Positions 48,989-58,278 of a stretch of 64,000 bases of DNA are shown here, piece after piece (position 1 is the first letter of the stretch; each line of letters opens with the position of its first letter). The DNA comes from DASXUX01 sp036504595 (GTDB taxonomy: Bacteria; Planctomycetota; SZUA-567; H5-PLA8), in assembly GCA_036504595.1 (NCBI GenBank), contig DASXUX010000012.1, positions 1 through 64,000 of the forward strand, read 5' to 3'. The notes under the pieces were generated by a model, which saw nothing but the letters and a program-made list of their open reading frames with translations, ran no database searches and was not told the origin of the DNA. The position numbers were made by a program, and so were the translations under genes.

Positions 48989-50497
48989 TCAGACTTTCGC
49001 TGGCGCATTACCCGAGGCCAAGGCTGGTTGGCTTGCTGGGGCGGGCAACGGAAAGTCGATCGTCACACAGGTTCCCTTCCCGAGCTCGCTGGTGATTTTC
49101 AGCGTTCCCTTATGAAGCTGGGCGATCGAGCGCACGATCGAAAGGCCCAAGCCCATGCCCCCGAGCGCCTTGGAGCGCGCGTGGTCCACACGATAGAAGC
49201 GGTCGAAGACGTGCGGCAGATGTTCCGGCGCGATGCCGCAGCCGTTATCCCGCACGGTAACGCGCACGGCCGATGGCGCCGCCGAGACGCTGACCAGCAC
49301 CCGGCCGCCGGAGGCGGTATGGTCCACGGCGTTGGCGATCAGGTTGCCCACGGCATTATGGAACAGGTCCACGTTGACGTCTGCTTGCAGCCGTTCGTCG
49401 CCTTGTAGCGTGATGGTAACGCCCGCTTCGCCAGCCGGCGCCTCGTAGAAATCACGGACCTTGGCGAGTTCAGGCAACAAGGTGGTCCGCTCGATCGCGA
49501 TGGCACTGACGCCGTTTTCCATGCGTGCGATGAACAGGAGGCGATCCACCATGCGCGAGAGGCGCTCGCATTCCTCCAGCACGGAGCCGAGGGTGTCGCG
49601 GTACTCCTCGAGCGTGCGCGATTTTCCGAGCGCGACTTCCACTTCCCCGCGCAGGTTATTCACTGGCGTGCGGAGTTCATGGGCGATATCGGCCGAAAAC
49701 TGCTGCAAGCGGCGGAAGGAGTCTTGGAGGCGGTCGAGCATCTCGTTGAAGCGGTCCGCCAGCGCGGTGAGTTCACGCGGCAGTCCGTCGGTTCCCAGCC
49801 GCTCGTGCAGCGTGGTTGACCGCACCAGGGCCGCGGCCTGGGCAATCTGGGCCACAGGATGCAAGCCGCGATGCGCGATATTGTAGCCGACAAGCGCGCA
49901 GAGCAGCAGTGCGGCAACCAGAACGTAGGCAACATAATGCCGGTAGCTGCGCAGCACGCCCGCTTCGCGGCTGCGATCACAGGCGATTTGAACAATGCGA
50001 TGGCCGGCGCCCTGGCCGAGGTAGAAGGAGGTGTATAGGCCGTAGAAGAGTGCGCCGTCCGCCGCCCGGATCTCCCTGCAGGGATTTTCGTCCGCCAGCG
50101 CGACGGGACTGCCGAAGGAGTTGGGGCCGATGACGTTCGACATGTACGGCGTCTCAGCCAGCAGTTCGCCATTTACACCCAGCACGCGCACGTAAACGCG
50201 CGCATACTGCCGGATCGGAAGTTGCTGCTCGACCTCCTGCCGCAACGACTTCAAGTCGTCCGGCGAACGGCGCAGGGTCTGCGCGAGCTTGGCGATGTTG
50301 TCTTTCAGGAAGTCTTCGGCCTCGCGGTCGAACATGTTCACCAAGGCCGCATAGAGCAGCCAAGTGACCACAAGCACGAGGATAAAGGTTGTACAGGTGT
50401 ACCAGGCCGTCAGGCGTCCGGCCAGGCTTTGGGGATACAAAAGGCCTGACCAACGACGTTTCTTCGCTAACGCCTCAATGGGGCTCTTCGGCGACAT
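48989..50497 (-). CDS. CusS-like sensor histidine kinase
   Basis: A protein of 502 residues. Two membrane helices (about 30-52 and about 188-209) enclose a periplasmic sensor of some 135 residues. A HAMP region follows (AALVRSTTLHERLGTDGLPRELTALADRFNEML), then the H-box FSADIAHELRTPVNNL, N-box IANAVDHT, G1 DNGCGIAPEHLPHVFDRFYR and G2 GGMGLGLSI. It overlaps the start of its response regulator partner by 23 bases. The relation to metal-sensing CusS kinases is inferred from architecture; the ligand is unknown. Confidence 0.92.
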   Translation of the reverse strand: MSPKSPIEALAKKRRWSGLLYPQSLAGRLTAWYTCTTFILVLVVTWLLYAALVNMFDREAEDFLKDNIAKLAQTLRRSPDDLKSLRQEVEQQLPIRQYARVYVRVLGVNGELLAETPYMSNVIGPNSFGSPVALADENPCREIRAADGALFYGLYTSFYLGQGAGHRIVQIACDRSREAGVLRSYRHYVAYVLVAALLLCALVGYNIAHRGLHPVAQIAQAAALVRSTTLHERLGTDGLPRELTALADRFNEMLDRLQDSFRRLQQFSADIAHELRTPVNNLRGEVEVALGKSRTLEEYRDTLGSVLEECERLSRMVDRLLFIARMENGVSAIAIERTTLLPELAKVRDFYEAPAGEAGVTITLQGDERLQADVNVDLFHNAVGNLIANAVDHTASGGRVLVSVSAAPSAVRVTVRDNGCGIAPEHLPHVFDRFYRVDHARSKALGGMGLGLSIVRSIAQLHKGTLKITSELGKGTCVTIDFPLPAPASQPALASGNAPAKV

Positions 50498-51284
50498 ACC
50501 CCACGCCTCGCACGGTGTGGATCAGCTTCCGCTCGAATGGGTCGTCCACCTTCGCACGCAAGCGGCGAACGTGCACGTCCACTATATTGGTGCCGCAGTC
50601 GAAGTTCATGTCCCAAACCTGCTCGGCAATCAGCGAGCGCGAAAGTACTTCACCGGCGTGGCGGACCAGCAGCGACAGCAGCGCGAATTCCTTGGGTGTC
50701 AGTTCCAGACGTTTGCCGGCGCGCGTAGCGCGGTGCCGGATCAAATCCATCTCCAGGTCGCCGAGACGCACCGATTCCGGCGTGCGAGACGGTCCGCGCC
50801 GCAGGATCGAGCGTGCTCGCGCGAGCAATTCGGAGAAGGCGAACGGCTTGACAAGGTAATCGTCGGCGCCCATCTCCAGGCCTTTGACGCGGTCCTGCAC
50901 GGCGTCGCGAGCGGTCAGCATGAGGACGGGGGTCATCTTCTTTTTTGCGCGGAGTTCGCTGATGACATACCAGCCGTCGCGTTTGGGCAGCATCAGGTCC
51001 AGAACGATCATGTCGTAGGACGCCTGCAATGCCATATCGAGGCCGGCCTGTCCGTCCTCCGCGACGTCTACCGTAAAGCCGTTTTCAGAAAAGCCCTTCT
51101 TCAGGTATTGCGAGGCTTTGCTTTCGTCCTCGATGACCAGGAGTCTCACAGGCTGGGTCCTCACAACCGAGGCGGTCAGGACTTCGCCCGCCGTTGCGGG
51201 CTCACCGGTCCCTTCATACGGCAATTTGACCGGGCTGGCAAGTTTCACGGCAGAAGGCTGCAACTGATCGGTTTGACTTGGCAT
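50475..51284 (-). CDS. CusR-like OmpR-family response regulator
   Basis: A protein of 269 residues from ATG 51284, or 224 from GTG 51149 (VRLLVIEDE), the more usual length with GAGG about 11 bases upstream. The receiver has MIVLDLMLPKRDG with the phospho-Asp and YLVKPFAFSELLAR; the winged-helix domain ends VHVRRLRAKVDDPFERKLIHTVRGVGY. The extra N-terminal 45 residues are Ala/Ser/Thr/Pro-rich and probably reflect the start choice. It precedes and overlaps the sensor kinase gene by 23 bases. Confidence 0.92.
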   Translation of the reverse strand: MPSQTDQLQPSAVKLASPVKLPYEGTGEPATAGEVLTASVVRTQPVRLLVIEDESKASQYLKKGFSENGFTVDVAEDGQAGLDMALQASYDMIVLDLMLPKRDGWYVISELRAKKKMTPVLMLTARDAVQDRVKGLEMGADDYLVKPFAFSELLARARSILRRGPSRTPESVRLGDLEMDLIRHRATRAGKRLELTPKEFALLSLLVRHAGEVLSRSLIAEQVWDMNFDCGTNIVDVHVRRLRAKVDDPFERKLIHTVRGVGYVAEEPH

Positions 51285-51389
51285 GAGATGTCTCCGCGGC
51301 AAGCACGAGGGTTTGACTTTCCCTACCATACCTCACCTATCGAGCGAAGCCGGTTAAGTTTTGTTCATAATGGAGCGGTATACTGCAAC

Positions 51390-52268
51390 TCACTGGCACC
51401 ATTGTGGTTCCACAGGTTTTGCGATGAGTCCTTGAGCCAGCCCGTCGCCCAGGAAGCGGCGCACCGCAGCTCGGCCCTTCTCTCCATAATCCAATGTATA
51501 ATTATTCACATACATTCCTACGAAAGCGTCGGCTTTCTCTTTTCCCATGTCTCGCGCATAGCGCAAGGCGTATCCAAGCGCTTCGTCGCGGTGAGCCAAA
51601 CCCCACTGAATGGATTGGAGCAGGTGCCTGGAGATCCGCGCGATGCGTTCCGCCCCCAAGTCTCGCCGAATCCCGTTTCCCCCCAGCGGCAGCGGCAAGC
51701 CGGTGGCATCGCCCCACCATTGGCCCAGATCGAGTACCTTCTCCAGTTTTCCGCTGGCGGCTTCGTGATAGGTCAACTGGCCTTCGTGGATGATCAGTCC
51801 GCCATCGAAGCGGCCCGCCGCGACCTCCGCGATGATCTGGTCGAACGGAACGACCACCGTCTTGAAAGTTGGAACTGTCTTTCCACTGCGCGCGAAAAGT
51901 TGCAGCGCCAGGAAGGCGCTCGTCCGCTGCCCAGGCACCGCGATGGTCTTGCCGTCCAGCCACGCGCGAGGATTGCCGCTTGGCGCCTTGCGGGCGACGA
52001 TCATCGGACCGTAGCCGTCGCCGAAGCTCGCCCCATGCGGCAGGAGAATGTACTTATCGGCGACGTAGGCGTACGCGTGAAAGCTCAGCGCGGTGACTTC
52101 GTAGGTGCCAGCCTCCGCCTGCCGGTTGAGCGTCTCAATGTCGATGAGGTGGTGTTCGTACGTTTCCGGCGCGGTGTCGAATTGCGGAAACGTCAGCGCG
52201 TAGAACATGAACGCATCATCGGGGTCGGGCGAGTGTCCAACGCGGACGGTTGGCGAAGTCTGCGGCAT
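51390..52268 (-). CDS. mqnD: 1,4-dihydroxy-6-naphthoate synthase (futalosine pathway)
   Basis: A protein of 292 residues from ATG 52268, with AGGAG upstream. Family motifs are RVGHSPDPDDAFMFYAL, HLIDIETLNRQAEAGTYEVTALSFHAYAYV, VAVPGQRTSA-type loop (IAVPGQRTSAFLALQL) and FDGGLIIHEGQLTY. The enzyme converts cyclic dehypoxanthinyl futalosine to dihydroxynaphthoate in menaquinone synthesis. The other mqn genes are not in this window. It is transcribed towards the two-component operon and diverges from queF. Confidence 0.93.
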   Translation of the reverse strand: MPQTSPTVRVGHSPDPDDAFMFYALTFPQFDTAPETYEHHLIDIETLNRQAEAGTYEVTALSFHAYAYVADKYILLPHGASFGDGYGPMIVARKAPSGNPRAWLDGKTIAVPGQRTSAFLALQLFARSGKTVPTFKTVVVPFDQIIAEVAAGRFDGGLIIHEGQLTYHEAASGKLEKVLDLGQWWGDATGLPLPLGGNGIRRDLGAERIARISRHLLQSIQWGLAHRDEALGYALRYARDMGKEKADAFVGMYVNNYTLDYGEKGRAAVRRFLGDGLAQGLIAKPVEPQWCQ

Positions 52269-52363
52269 GAGTGTCTCCTGTGAATGGCGAAGCCAGACTA
52301 TACTTGGTGCCACTGGCGTATTGAAGTATAACGAATTCCGCCATCTACCACAGGGATAACCTG

Positions 52364-52774
52364 ATGAGCAATCCAAAATCCAAAAGCCAAACTCCAAAAT
52401 CGCCCGCCGGCCCGATCGAGTGTTTCGCGAACCGGCATCCGGACCGCGACTACGAAATCAAAATTGTTGCGCCGGAGTTCACCGCCGTCTGTCCGCGCAC
52501 GGGCCAGCCGGATTTCGCCACGTTGACGCTGACCTATGTGCCGGACCGGCTTTGCCTGGAACTGAAGAGCTTCAAGCTCTACCTGCAGAGCTATCGAAAC
52601 CGCGGCATCTTCCACGAGCACGTCACGAACCAGATTCTGGACGATCTGGTCCAAAGCTGCCAGCCTCGGCGTATGACGCTCGTCGGGGCCTTCAACGCGC
52701 GCGGCGGAATCGGAACGACGATTACGGCGAATTATCCACACACGCGGAGCAGTTCTGTCCGGCAACGAAAATAG
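52364..52774 (+). CDS. queF: NADPH-dependent 7-cyano-7-deazaguanine reductase
   Basis: A protein of 136 residues, the type I (short) form. The catalytic Cys43 (AVCPRTGQPD) and Asp50 are present, with the substrate motif ELKSFKLYLQSYRNRGIFHEHV. It reduces preQ0 to preQ1 in queuosine synthesis. The first 14 residues (MSNPKSKSQTPKSP) are encoded by an AATCCAAAATCC word repeat that includes the start codon region. It ends 65 bases before the GH9 gene. Confidence 0.95.
   Translation: MSNPKSKSQTPKSPAGPIECFANRHPDRDYEIKIVAPEFTAVCPRTGQPDFATLTLTYVPDRLCLELKSFKLYLQSYRNRGIFHEHVTNQILDDLVQSCQPRRMTLVGAFNARGGIGTTITANYPHTRSSSVRQRK
52369..52404. repeat. In-frame AATCCAAAATCCAAAAG word repeat at the queF start
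   Basis: 'aatccaaaatccaaaagccaaactccaaaatc' encodes the QueF N-terminus SNPKSKSQTPKS. In the opposite direction the same word would read FGFWILD-like peptides in the upstream extension of mqnD. Confidence 0.85.
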
Positions 52775-52839
52775 GGGTAGGCGATATCGGCACCCGTCCG
52801 CGGTGTATTCCTCGACAGTCCCCATATCAGGAGACCCCC

Positions 52840-55170
52840 ATGCGTTGCGCCCTCGCCCTCGCGCTTCTTGCCCCCGCACTATTCGCCTTCGACCTGACTG
52901 AAGCGCTTCCCTTGACCGACCGCATCGTCATGATCCACATCAAGGAAGGCCACGCGCTGCATCACAAGAAAGGACAGAAGCGCACCGACGGCGAATCCGT
53001 CGTCCTGACCCCGCTCGACACGGCTACTGCCTCAAAGACGGAAAACTGGAAGATTACGTGCGCCGATGACCCGGAGTTCTCCGCGGGCATCGCGCCGCAG
53101 AAGATCGGCCGCAAAAGCAAAGGCACGGACTTCGCCTGGATGGTGCAAGGCTGGGACCAGAAGAACAATCGCGCGCAGAACAAGGATCCCGACCACGCCA
53201 AAGATCACTGGCTATACCTGTCTCTGCCCGCCGCGATGAAATCCGGCAAGACCTACGCGATTACCGCCGCCGGCATCCCTGGCCTGGAACGCCTCACGCT
53301 GGCTTTCTCGCCCGATACCGCGCGCAGCGAAGCCGTCCACGTCAACCTGATCGGCTACGTGCCCGACTGCCCGAAGTTCGCCTACGTCTATCACTGGATG
53401 GGCGATCAGGGTTCGCTCGATCTCTCCGCGCTGAAAGGAAAATCGTTCCGTCTCATCGATCAGAAAACCAGCAAGCCCGCCTTCACCGGCCCCGTCGCCT
53501 TCCGCACGCCTGCCGATCAGAAGGAAACGATGCAGGCCGCCGACACGCCCAAAGGCAGCTTCCTTTGCGCCGAAGTCTGGCAGTGCGATTTCAGCGCGTT
53601 CAACACGCAAGGCAGTTACGTCGCCGCCGTCGATGGCGTGGGCTGCTCCTTCCCCTTCAAGATCGAAGCTGACGCGTATCGCGAAGCTTTCCGCACCACC
53701 TGCCGCGGCCTCTATCACAACCGTAGCGGCATCGAACTGAAAAAGCCGTTCACCGAATTCGAACGCCCCGCGCCGCACAATCCGCTCCTGACGCCGGGCT
53801 TTGCCGGAAAGCTGGTCTACACGACCTCGCGCGTCATCGATTGGAAAAACGGTGACGCCGACAAGGCAGACAAGCCCGCGATTGAAGCCGGCATCAAAGG
53901 CCCCATTGACGTGTGGGGCTGGTATCAGGACGCCGGCGACTGGGATTCCTACTTTACGCACACGAATGTCGCGAGCACGCTCTGCTTCGCCTACGAAACC
54001 GCCCCGCAGAATTTCACCGACGGCGAACTGAACATCCCCGAAAGCGGCAACGGCGTGCCCGACATTCTGGACGAAGCCGCGTGGCTCCCACGCTTCTGCT
54101 TTCGCCTGCGCCACGAACTGATCAAGAAAGGCTGGGGCACCGGCGGCGTGGGCCTGAGGGTCTGCGGCGATCACTTCGGCGGCGACTGCCGCAAGGATGA
54201 GACTACCAAAGCCTCCTACGAAGACACCGACCGCCAGTGGATCGTTTCCGGTGAAGACCCCGTCTCGACGTTCCGCTACGCCGCGACCGCCGCGCACCTC
54301 GCGTATTGTTTGAAGCTCGCCAAAGTCGCCGATCCCGAAAAAGTGGACTGGCTCGCCGAAGCTCGCGAGGCCTACGCCTGGTCGCTCAGCCACACCTCCA
54401 CCGCCGACGAACCCAAAGTCAAAGAGGTCCGCGCGTACGCCGCCGCCGCACTTTTTCGTCTGACCGGCGATGCGGCCTGCGAAGCGCAGTTCGAAAAAGA
54501 CACCGCCGCGCTGAAACCCGGCGAGTCTTTAGGCTGGGAACGCGCCTACGGCCCGTGGTTGTACTGCTTGGGTGAGTTCAAGCGCAAGGAAGACCTTTCC
54601 AAACGCATCCGTCAGATCGTCCTGACCAGCGCCGAGACGCTCACGCTGACCAATTCGGACAAGCGCGCTCTGCGCTGGGCCGGCGACGTGTGGATGCCCA
54701 TGCTCATCGGTCAGCAAACGACGCCGTGGGTGCTCGACGCCGCCATCGCCAGCTTTCTCACGCGCCAGTCCGACCCCGCCAAGTCGGCCGCCTTCCGTGG
54801 AGCTGTCGCGACGACGTGCGATTATTTCCTCGGCACGAACGCGCTGAACCAGACCTGGGTCACCGGCCTCGGCATCCGGCCTGTGCGCGAAGTCTTCCAC
54901 ATGGACGCCTGGTACAATGGCAAAGGCAAGCCGCACCCCGGCATCGTTCCTTACGGCCCGTGGCAGAAAGGCCATGACTTGGGCATGGGCCCCTGGGATA
55001 ATGACTGGCCCAACAAGACCCTCTATCCGCCGATCGACCAATGGCCCGGCAACGAACGCTGGTTCGACAACCGCAACGCCCCGCTCAGCGGCGAATTCAC
55101 TATCCACCAAAACACCTGCTACGCCGCCGCCGCCTTCGGCTGGCTGTGTGCAGAACGGAACGGCAAGTAG
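52840..55170 (+). CDS. Secreted glycoside hydrolase family 9 (cellulase-like)
   Basis: A protein of 776 residues with a signal peptide (MRCALALALLAPALFAFD). An N-terminal region of about 160 residues has no recognised fold; residues about 165-260 are an Ig-like CelD_N domain (AVHVNLIGYVPDCPKFAYVYHW). The catalytic (alpha/alpha)6 barrel follows. The nucleophile/base motif DAGDWDSY has Asp364 and Asp367, and the acid Glu752 sits in GEFTIHQNT near the C-terminus, as in active GH9 enzymes. AGGAG precedes the ATG. The likely substrate is a beta-1,4-glucan; others are possible. Confidence 0.92.
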   Translation: MRCALALALLAPALFAFDLTEALPLTDRIVMIHIKEGHALHHKKGQKRTDGESVVLTPLDTATASKTENWKITCADDPEFSAGIAPQKIGRKSKGTDFAWMVQGWDQKNNRAQNKDPDHAKDHWLYLSLPAAMKSGKTYAITAAGIPGLERLTLAFSPDTARSEAVHVNLIGYVPDCPKFAYVYHWMGDQGSLDLSALKGKSFRLIDQKTSKPAFTGPVAFRTPADQKETMQAADTPKGSFLCAEVWQCDFSAFNTQGSYVAAVDGVGCSFPFKIEADAYREAFRTTCRGLYHNRSGIELKKPFTEFERPAPHNPLLTPGFAGKLVYTTSRVIDWKNGDADKADKPAIEAGIKGPIDVWGWYQDAGDWDSYFTHTNVASTLCFAYETAPQNFTDGELNIPESGNGVPDILDEAAWLPRFCFRLRHELIKKGWGTGGVGLRVCGDHFGGDCRKDETTKASYEDTDRQWIVSGEDPVSTFRYAATAAHLAYCLKLAKVADPEKVDWLAEAREAYAWSLSHTSTADEPKVKEVRAYAAAALFRLTGDAACEAQFEKDTAALKPGESLGWERAYGPWLYCLGEFKRKEDLSKRIRQIVLTSAETLTLTNSDKRALRWAGDVWMPMLIGQQTTPWVLDAAIASFLTRQSDPAKSAAFRGAVATTCDYFLGTNALNQTWVTGLGIRPVREVFHMDAWYNGKGKPHPGIVPYGPWQKGHDLGMGPWDNDWPNKTLYPPIDQWPGNERWFDNRNAPLSGEFTIHQNTCYAAAAFGWLCAERNGK

Positions 55171-55342
55171 GCAGTAGGCAGCAGCAGTAGGCAGGAGCAA
55201 CAGAACCGCGGTCGTGATGTGTGGCACGGGCAGGCCGCCGTTTGTACCGCAGGCCTCTGGCCTGCACTCTCCCCTAAACAGCGCGGGCAGCCACCGTTTC
55301 CAGTGACCGCCCGTGTTAATGACCAATGACTAATGACTTTTC
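55171..55342. repeat. CAGTAGGCAG words and truncated GTGGCAC element
   Basis: 'gcagtaggcagcagcagtaggcaggagc' follows the GH9 stop. GTGTGGCACGGGCAGGCC (55219-55236) is identical to the left outer arm of the cloverleaf at 21943, but its partner arm is missing. A GCAGGCC-TCT-GGCCTGC hairpin lies at 55249-55265 and a CGGGCAGCCAC..GTGACCGCCCG hairpin near 55283-55313, then the AATGACCAATGACTAATGAC word. Confidence 0.8.
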
Positions 55343-55594
55343 TTACTGTCGTGCGCGGGCGTGAGCGGCCAGGCGGCGGTACTCAGCGGCGCGGTTCTGG
55401 CAGCGATAGGGCCAGGACGCGATCCACAGAGCTACGAGGCACAGGGCCGTCAGGCCGATCAGTGAAACGTATTGCGCATGCGGAGTGTGTTCGAAGCTGA
55501 GGCTGGCCGGCTGCTGCAGGGAGATTGTGTGCGCTTCTGTGCGAGCGTTCTGTGCTGGAGTGTTCGTCGTGGTAATCTGAGCGATATTGTTCAT
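55343..55594 (-). CDS. Small single-pass membrane protein (83 aa)
   Basis: From ATG 55594 with CGGAGAG upstream. The N-terminal half is polar (MNNIAQITTTNTPAQNART), then one membrane helix (YVSLIGLTALCLVALWIASWPY), and a basic C-terminus (CQNRAAEYRRLAAHARARQ) that would face the cytoplasm. I do not recognise a family. The good ribosome site and the helix support a real gene. Confidence 0.5.
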   Translation of the reverse strand: MNNIAQITTTNTPAQNARTEAHTISLQQPASLSFEHTPHAQYVSLIGLTALCLVALWIASWPYRCQNRAAEYRRLAAHARARQ

Positions 55595-55749
55595 GTTTCT
55601 CTCCGGTGTCATGGCCAGCCTCACTGGCCACCAGATTTGACGCCGGCCCGTCAAAAAGGATGCACAAAAATTTGAAAAAAACTTTGGGGAAGATCGCGAA
55701 GGCCCAGCGCGCAAAAATAGCGTAATCTGAAGTTCGGCTGCGCCCGCAT

Positions 55750-55826
55750 CAGTACCGCGACCGTAAGGGAGCGGCCCTCCGGTCCCCCTCTCCCCCGCGA
55801 GGGAGAGGGGTTAGGGGTGAGGGGGC
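55750..55826. repeat. CCCCTCACCC palindromic element with GTACCGCG tail
   Basis: GTACCGCGACCGTAAGGGAGCGGC is followed by CTCCGGTCCCCCTCTCC, a CCCGCGAGGG centre, and GAGAGGGGTTAGGGGTGAGGGGG. The copy at 63916-63990 is its reverse complement with one difference in the GTACCGCG part, so the two-part composite travels as a unit. Confidence 0.88.
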
Positions 55827-55876
55827 CACCCTGCACGACCATTCCCTTTTCGTGTGCGAACACCAAGGGCAGCCAA

Positions 55877-56404
55877 CTACGAACGACGGCTGCCGGCGCC
55901 ATACATCAGATCCAGATACGCGCACTCGACGAGATCCTGCTCGCCAATCTCCAGCTTCGCGCAGATATTGTCCGCAATCCGCCGTCCTTCCGCTTCGCTC
56001 TGCCCCTCGCGCATCACGACTTCCAGTTCGATAAACGATCCCAGCCCGTCCACTTCATCAAAGTGCACCCGCGTTTGCCCGATCATGTAGAGCATGCGCT
56101 TCTTCTTCACGACCCCGCGCACGCCGAGAGCCGCCGTCAGCAGCGCCTTCAGTTCGCTTCCCCGCTCCGTGCGAAAAATCGAGTAATCGCAGTGCTTTGG
56201 CCCCTTCTGGTCCGGCCGCTGATAGAAAATGAGCTCCCCCGGCCGCCCCGGTTGCTCGCGCAGCTTCAGCCGCCCCGACTTCACGTTGAAGAACGTGTCG
56301 TCCTGAAGAAGCACCTCCGCCGCGCGATCGGACAACTTCTCCGCGGCGCGCCGCTGCGCCGCCACGTTGCTGGCTCTGGCTTTGATTTCGATGTTAACAG
56401 GCAT
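55877..56404 (-). CDS. CYTH-domain protein (CyaB/thiamine-triphosphatase-like)
   Basis: A protein of 175 residues beginning MPVNIEIKARASN, the CyaB-class form of the ExExK motif. Further hallmarks are LQDDTFFNVKSGRLKLREQPG, YQRPDQKGPKHCDYSIF, and TRVHFDEVDGLGSFIELEVVM with the acidic/Lys cluster that coordinates triphosphate and metal. Members cleave triphosphate substrates or act as class IV adenylate cyclases; the exact reaction cannot be told here. Confidence 0.9.
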   Translation of the reverse strand: MPVNIEIKARASNVAAQRRAAEKLSDRAAEVLLQDDTFFNVKSGRLKLREQPGRPGELIFYQRPDQKGPKHCDYSIFRTERGSELKALLTAALGVRGVVKKKRMLYMIGQTRVHFDEVDGLGSFIELEVVMREGQSEAEGRRIADNICAKLEIGEQDLVECAYLDLMYGAGSRRS

Positions 56405-56420
56405 GTCTTTGGTTTCCGGT

Positions 56421-56506
56421 TTCAACCGCAAAGACGCGAAGGCGCAAAGAAAGCGCTTTAATGAACTCTCCCTTTGCGACTTTGCGACTTTGCGTCTTCG
56501 CGGTTA
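56421..56506. repeat. GCAAAGACGCGAAGG word repeat, inverted
   Basis: 'caaccgcaaagacgcgaaggcgcaaag' faces 'ctttgcgactttgcgactttgcgtcttcgcgg' with an AGAAAGCGCTTTAATG centre, giving a long hairpin between the CYTH and ABC ATPase genes. Confidence 0.8.
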
Positions 56507-57247
56507 GTCCGTCGCCGTCAATTCCAGGAATAAATCTTCCAGCCGCGCGTGCGTTTCGCCGTTGCGCTTGGTGCGAAGCTGCTTGATTTCGCTCAGCGTG
56601 CCGAGTGCCACCAGTTCGCCATTGTTCAGGATGCCGATGCGGTCGGCGACTTCTTCGGCCACCGACAGAGTATGCGTGGACATGAAAATCGCCATGTTCT
56701 GCTCGTGCGAAAGCTTTTTCAAAATATCCTTCACGTTGCGCGTGCTCTTCGGATCCAGGCCGACCATCGGTTCGTCCACCACCAGCACCTTCGGCTCGTG
56801 CAGCAAAGCGGCGGCGATCACGGTGCGCTGCTTCATCCCATGACTGAAACTCTCGCACAGGTTGTCGAGGAAGTCCGCAAGCTCGAATGCCGCGGACATC
56901 TCGGCGATGCGTTGCTCGGTCAGCTCGCGCGGCATGCCGTACAGGTCGCCGATCATGCGCAGGAACTCGCGCGCCGTCAGTTTTTCATACAGGTACGGCT
57001 CATCCGGCACGTAACTGATGATTGCGCGCGCACTGAGGCCCTGCGGCGAATTCAAATCGAAGCCGCCAACGCTCACGCTGCCCGATGTCGGCCGCAGCAA
57101 TCCCGCAATAATCTTGATTGTCGTCGTTTTACCCGCGCCGTTGGGGCCGAGAAACGCAAAAACTTCACCCACGCGGACCGACAGATTAAGCCCCCGCAAC
57201 GCGATCTTATCGCCGTAGGTTTTGGTTAAGTTGCGGATCTCGATCAT
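56504..57247 (-). CDS. ABC-transporter ATP-binding protein
   Basis: A protein of 247 residues from ATG 57247 (MIEIRNLTKTYGDKIAL). Walker A GPNGAGKTT, Q-loop region ISYVPDEPYLYE, signature ESFSHGMKQR (a variant of LSGGQ), Walker B KVLVVDEPMVGLDP and the H-loop STHTLSVAEE. It is similar to ABC-2 type multidrug or gliding-export ATPases (CcmA-like). It powers an export complex whose permease is not adjacent; the next gene upstream on the same strand is a membrane-anchored protein of unknown function. Confidence 0.92.
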   Translation of the reverse strand: MIEIRNLTKTYGDKIALRGLNLSVRVGEVFAFLGPNGAGKTTTIKIIAGLLRPTSGSVSVGGFDLNSPQGLSARAIISYVPDEPYLYEKLTAREFLRMIGDLYGMPRELTEQRIAEMSAAFELADFLDNLCESFSHGMKQRTVIAAALLHEPKVLVVDEPMVGLDPKSTRNVKDILKKLSHEQNMAIFMSTHTLSVAEEVADRIGILNNGELVALGTLSEIKQLRTKRNGETHARLEDLFLELTATD

Positions 57248-57303
57248 CGAAAAATCCTTTTCAACGACTTCAAATGCGTGGAGGCCCGCGCCTTCTATGC
57301 AGC

Positions 57304-58278
57304 TCACTTCTTCGTGGCGCCTCTTTTTTGCGCTGCGGGCGCGATGTACGTGCTGAGCTTCGGCAACTCCTCGGGCAGGATTCGAACAACCAGCACGTCC
57401 AGCGAACCCGCAATGCGGCAGGCTTGCTTCAGCACCATGCCATCGGCCGAATACCACGCGCGCGCCTGCCCATCGGAGGTGACCACTTCGTAGGCCGGCA
57501 CTCTCGCATTATTGTAGTAAATCTCGCGCTTTCCGGTGCATTTGGCCTTCAGCGACAGAATGCGTGGCGGACTGGCGGCGGTAAGGTCGATGGCGCTCGT
57601 ATCGAGCATTGAAATATCCCACTGCGCGCCGACGACAACGGCGCGATTGGGCTGAAACGGCGTCAGGTCCAACGTCGGGCTGCCGCGGTCCGGCAGCGGG
57701 ATGCGCTGCTGCTGGTCGGGCATGAGCTTATTCTGCTGCTGTAGGATCTGCTGCGTGATCACCAGCGTATCGGCCTCGCGGATTCCATGCGACACGACGG
57801 TGAACGTGTTTGCCATCTGGAACTCGGCGTCAAAAGAATCGAGTCCCTGTTCGAAACTGATTTGCGAGCGGTTCTTGTACTTAAGCGGGCTGAACAGCTT
57901 GAACAGCCCGGCGTCGGCGTCAGACGGCACGGATATCTCTGCTTCGGTGAGCTGCTCGATGCGTCCGCTTTCTGAGCCGCGGCGCTTGTTGGTGGTCTTC
58001 AGCCAGCCGACCTGTTTCAGCTTGGTTTCCTCCACCCCCAGCCAGCCGGCCAGCAAAATGGAGGTGCCTTTCCCCGCGTCTTTCTCTTCTTTCTTCCGAA
58101 GATCGACGAAGATGCGCCAGCCGCGTTCCATCTCCGCGCTTTCGTCAAAAAGCGCGTCCAGATACATCGCATTGCCGCCGGCCTTGCCCGTCTGGCGCAC
58201 CTTGCTGTGGTTGTACACCAGCAGCATGCAGCCAATCCAGATGGCGAACGTCCCGAGCAGTAGACACCAACGCAACAT
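57304..58278 (-). CDS. Membrane-anchored protein of unknown function (324 aa)
   Basis: One N-terminal helix (LRWCLLLGTFAIWIGCMLLV) and a large soluble domain rich in strands. The last part (KCTGKREIYYNNARVPAYEVVTSDGQARAWYSADGMVLKQAC) resembles DUF3108-like lipocalin folds. It sits 57 bases upstream of the ABC ATPase gene on the same strand and could be its partner. The start ATG 58278 is preceded by a GAATTCAGAATTC word. Function unknown. Confidence 0.65.
   Translation of the reverse strand: MLRWCLLLGTFAIWIGCMLLVYNHSKVRQTGKAGGNAMYLDALFDESAEMERGWRIFVDLRKKEEKDAGKGTSILLAGWLGVEETKLKQVGWLKTTNKRRGSESGRIEQLTEAEISVPSDADAGLFKLFSPLKYKNRSQISFEQGLDSFDAEFQMANTFTVVSHGIREADTLVITQQILQQQNKLMPDQQQRIPLPDRGSPTLDLTPFQPNRAVVVGAQWDISMLDTSAIDLTAASPPRILSLKAKCTGKREIYYNNARVPAYEVVTSDGQARAWYSADGMVLKQACRIAGSLDVLVVRILPEELPKLSTYIAPAAQKRGATKK

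Noticed and set aside
50364..52283. 639-residue open frame opposite the two-component and mqnD genes
   Set aside because: It spans three real genes on the other strand and their gaps, which only an antisense shadow would do.
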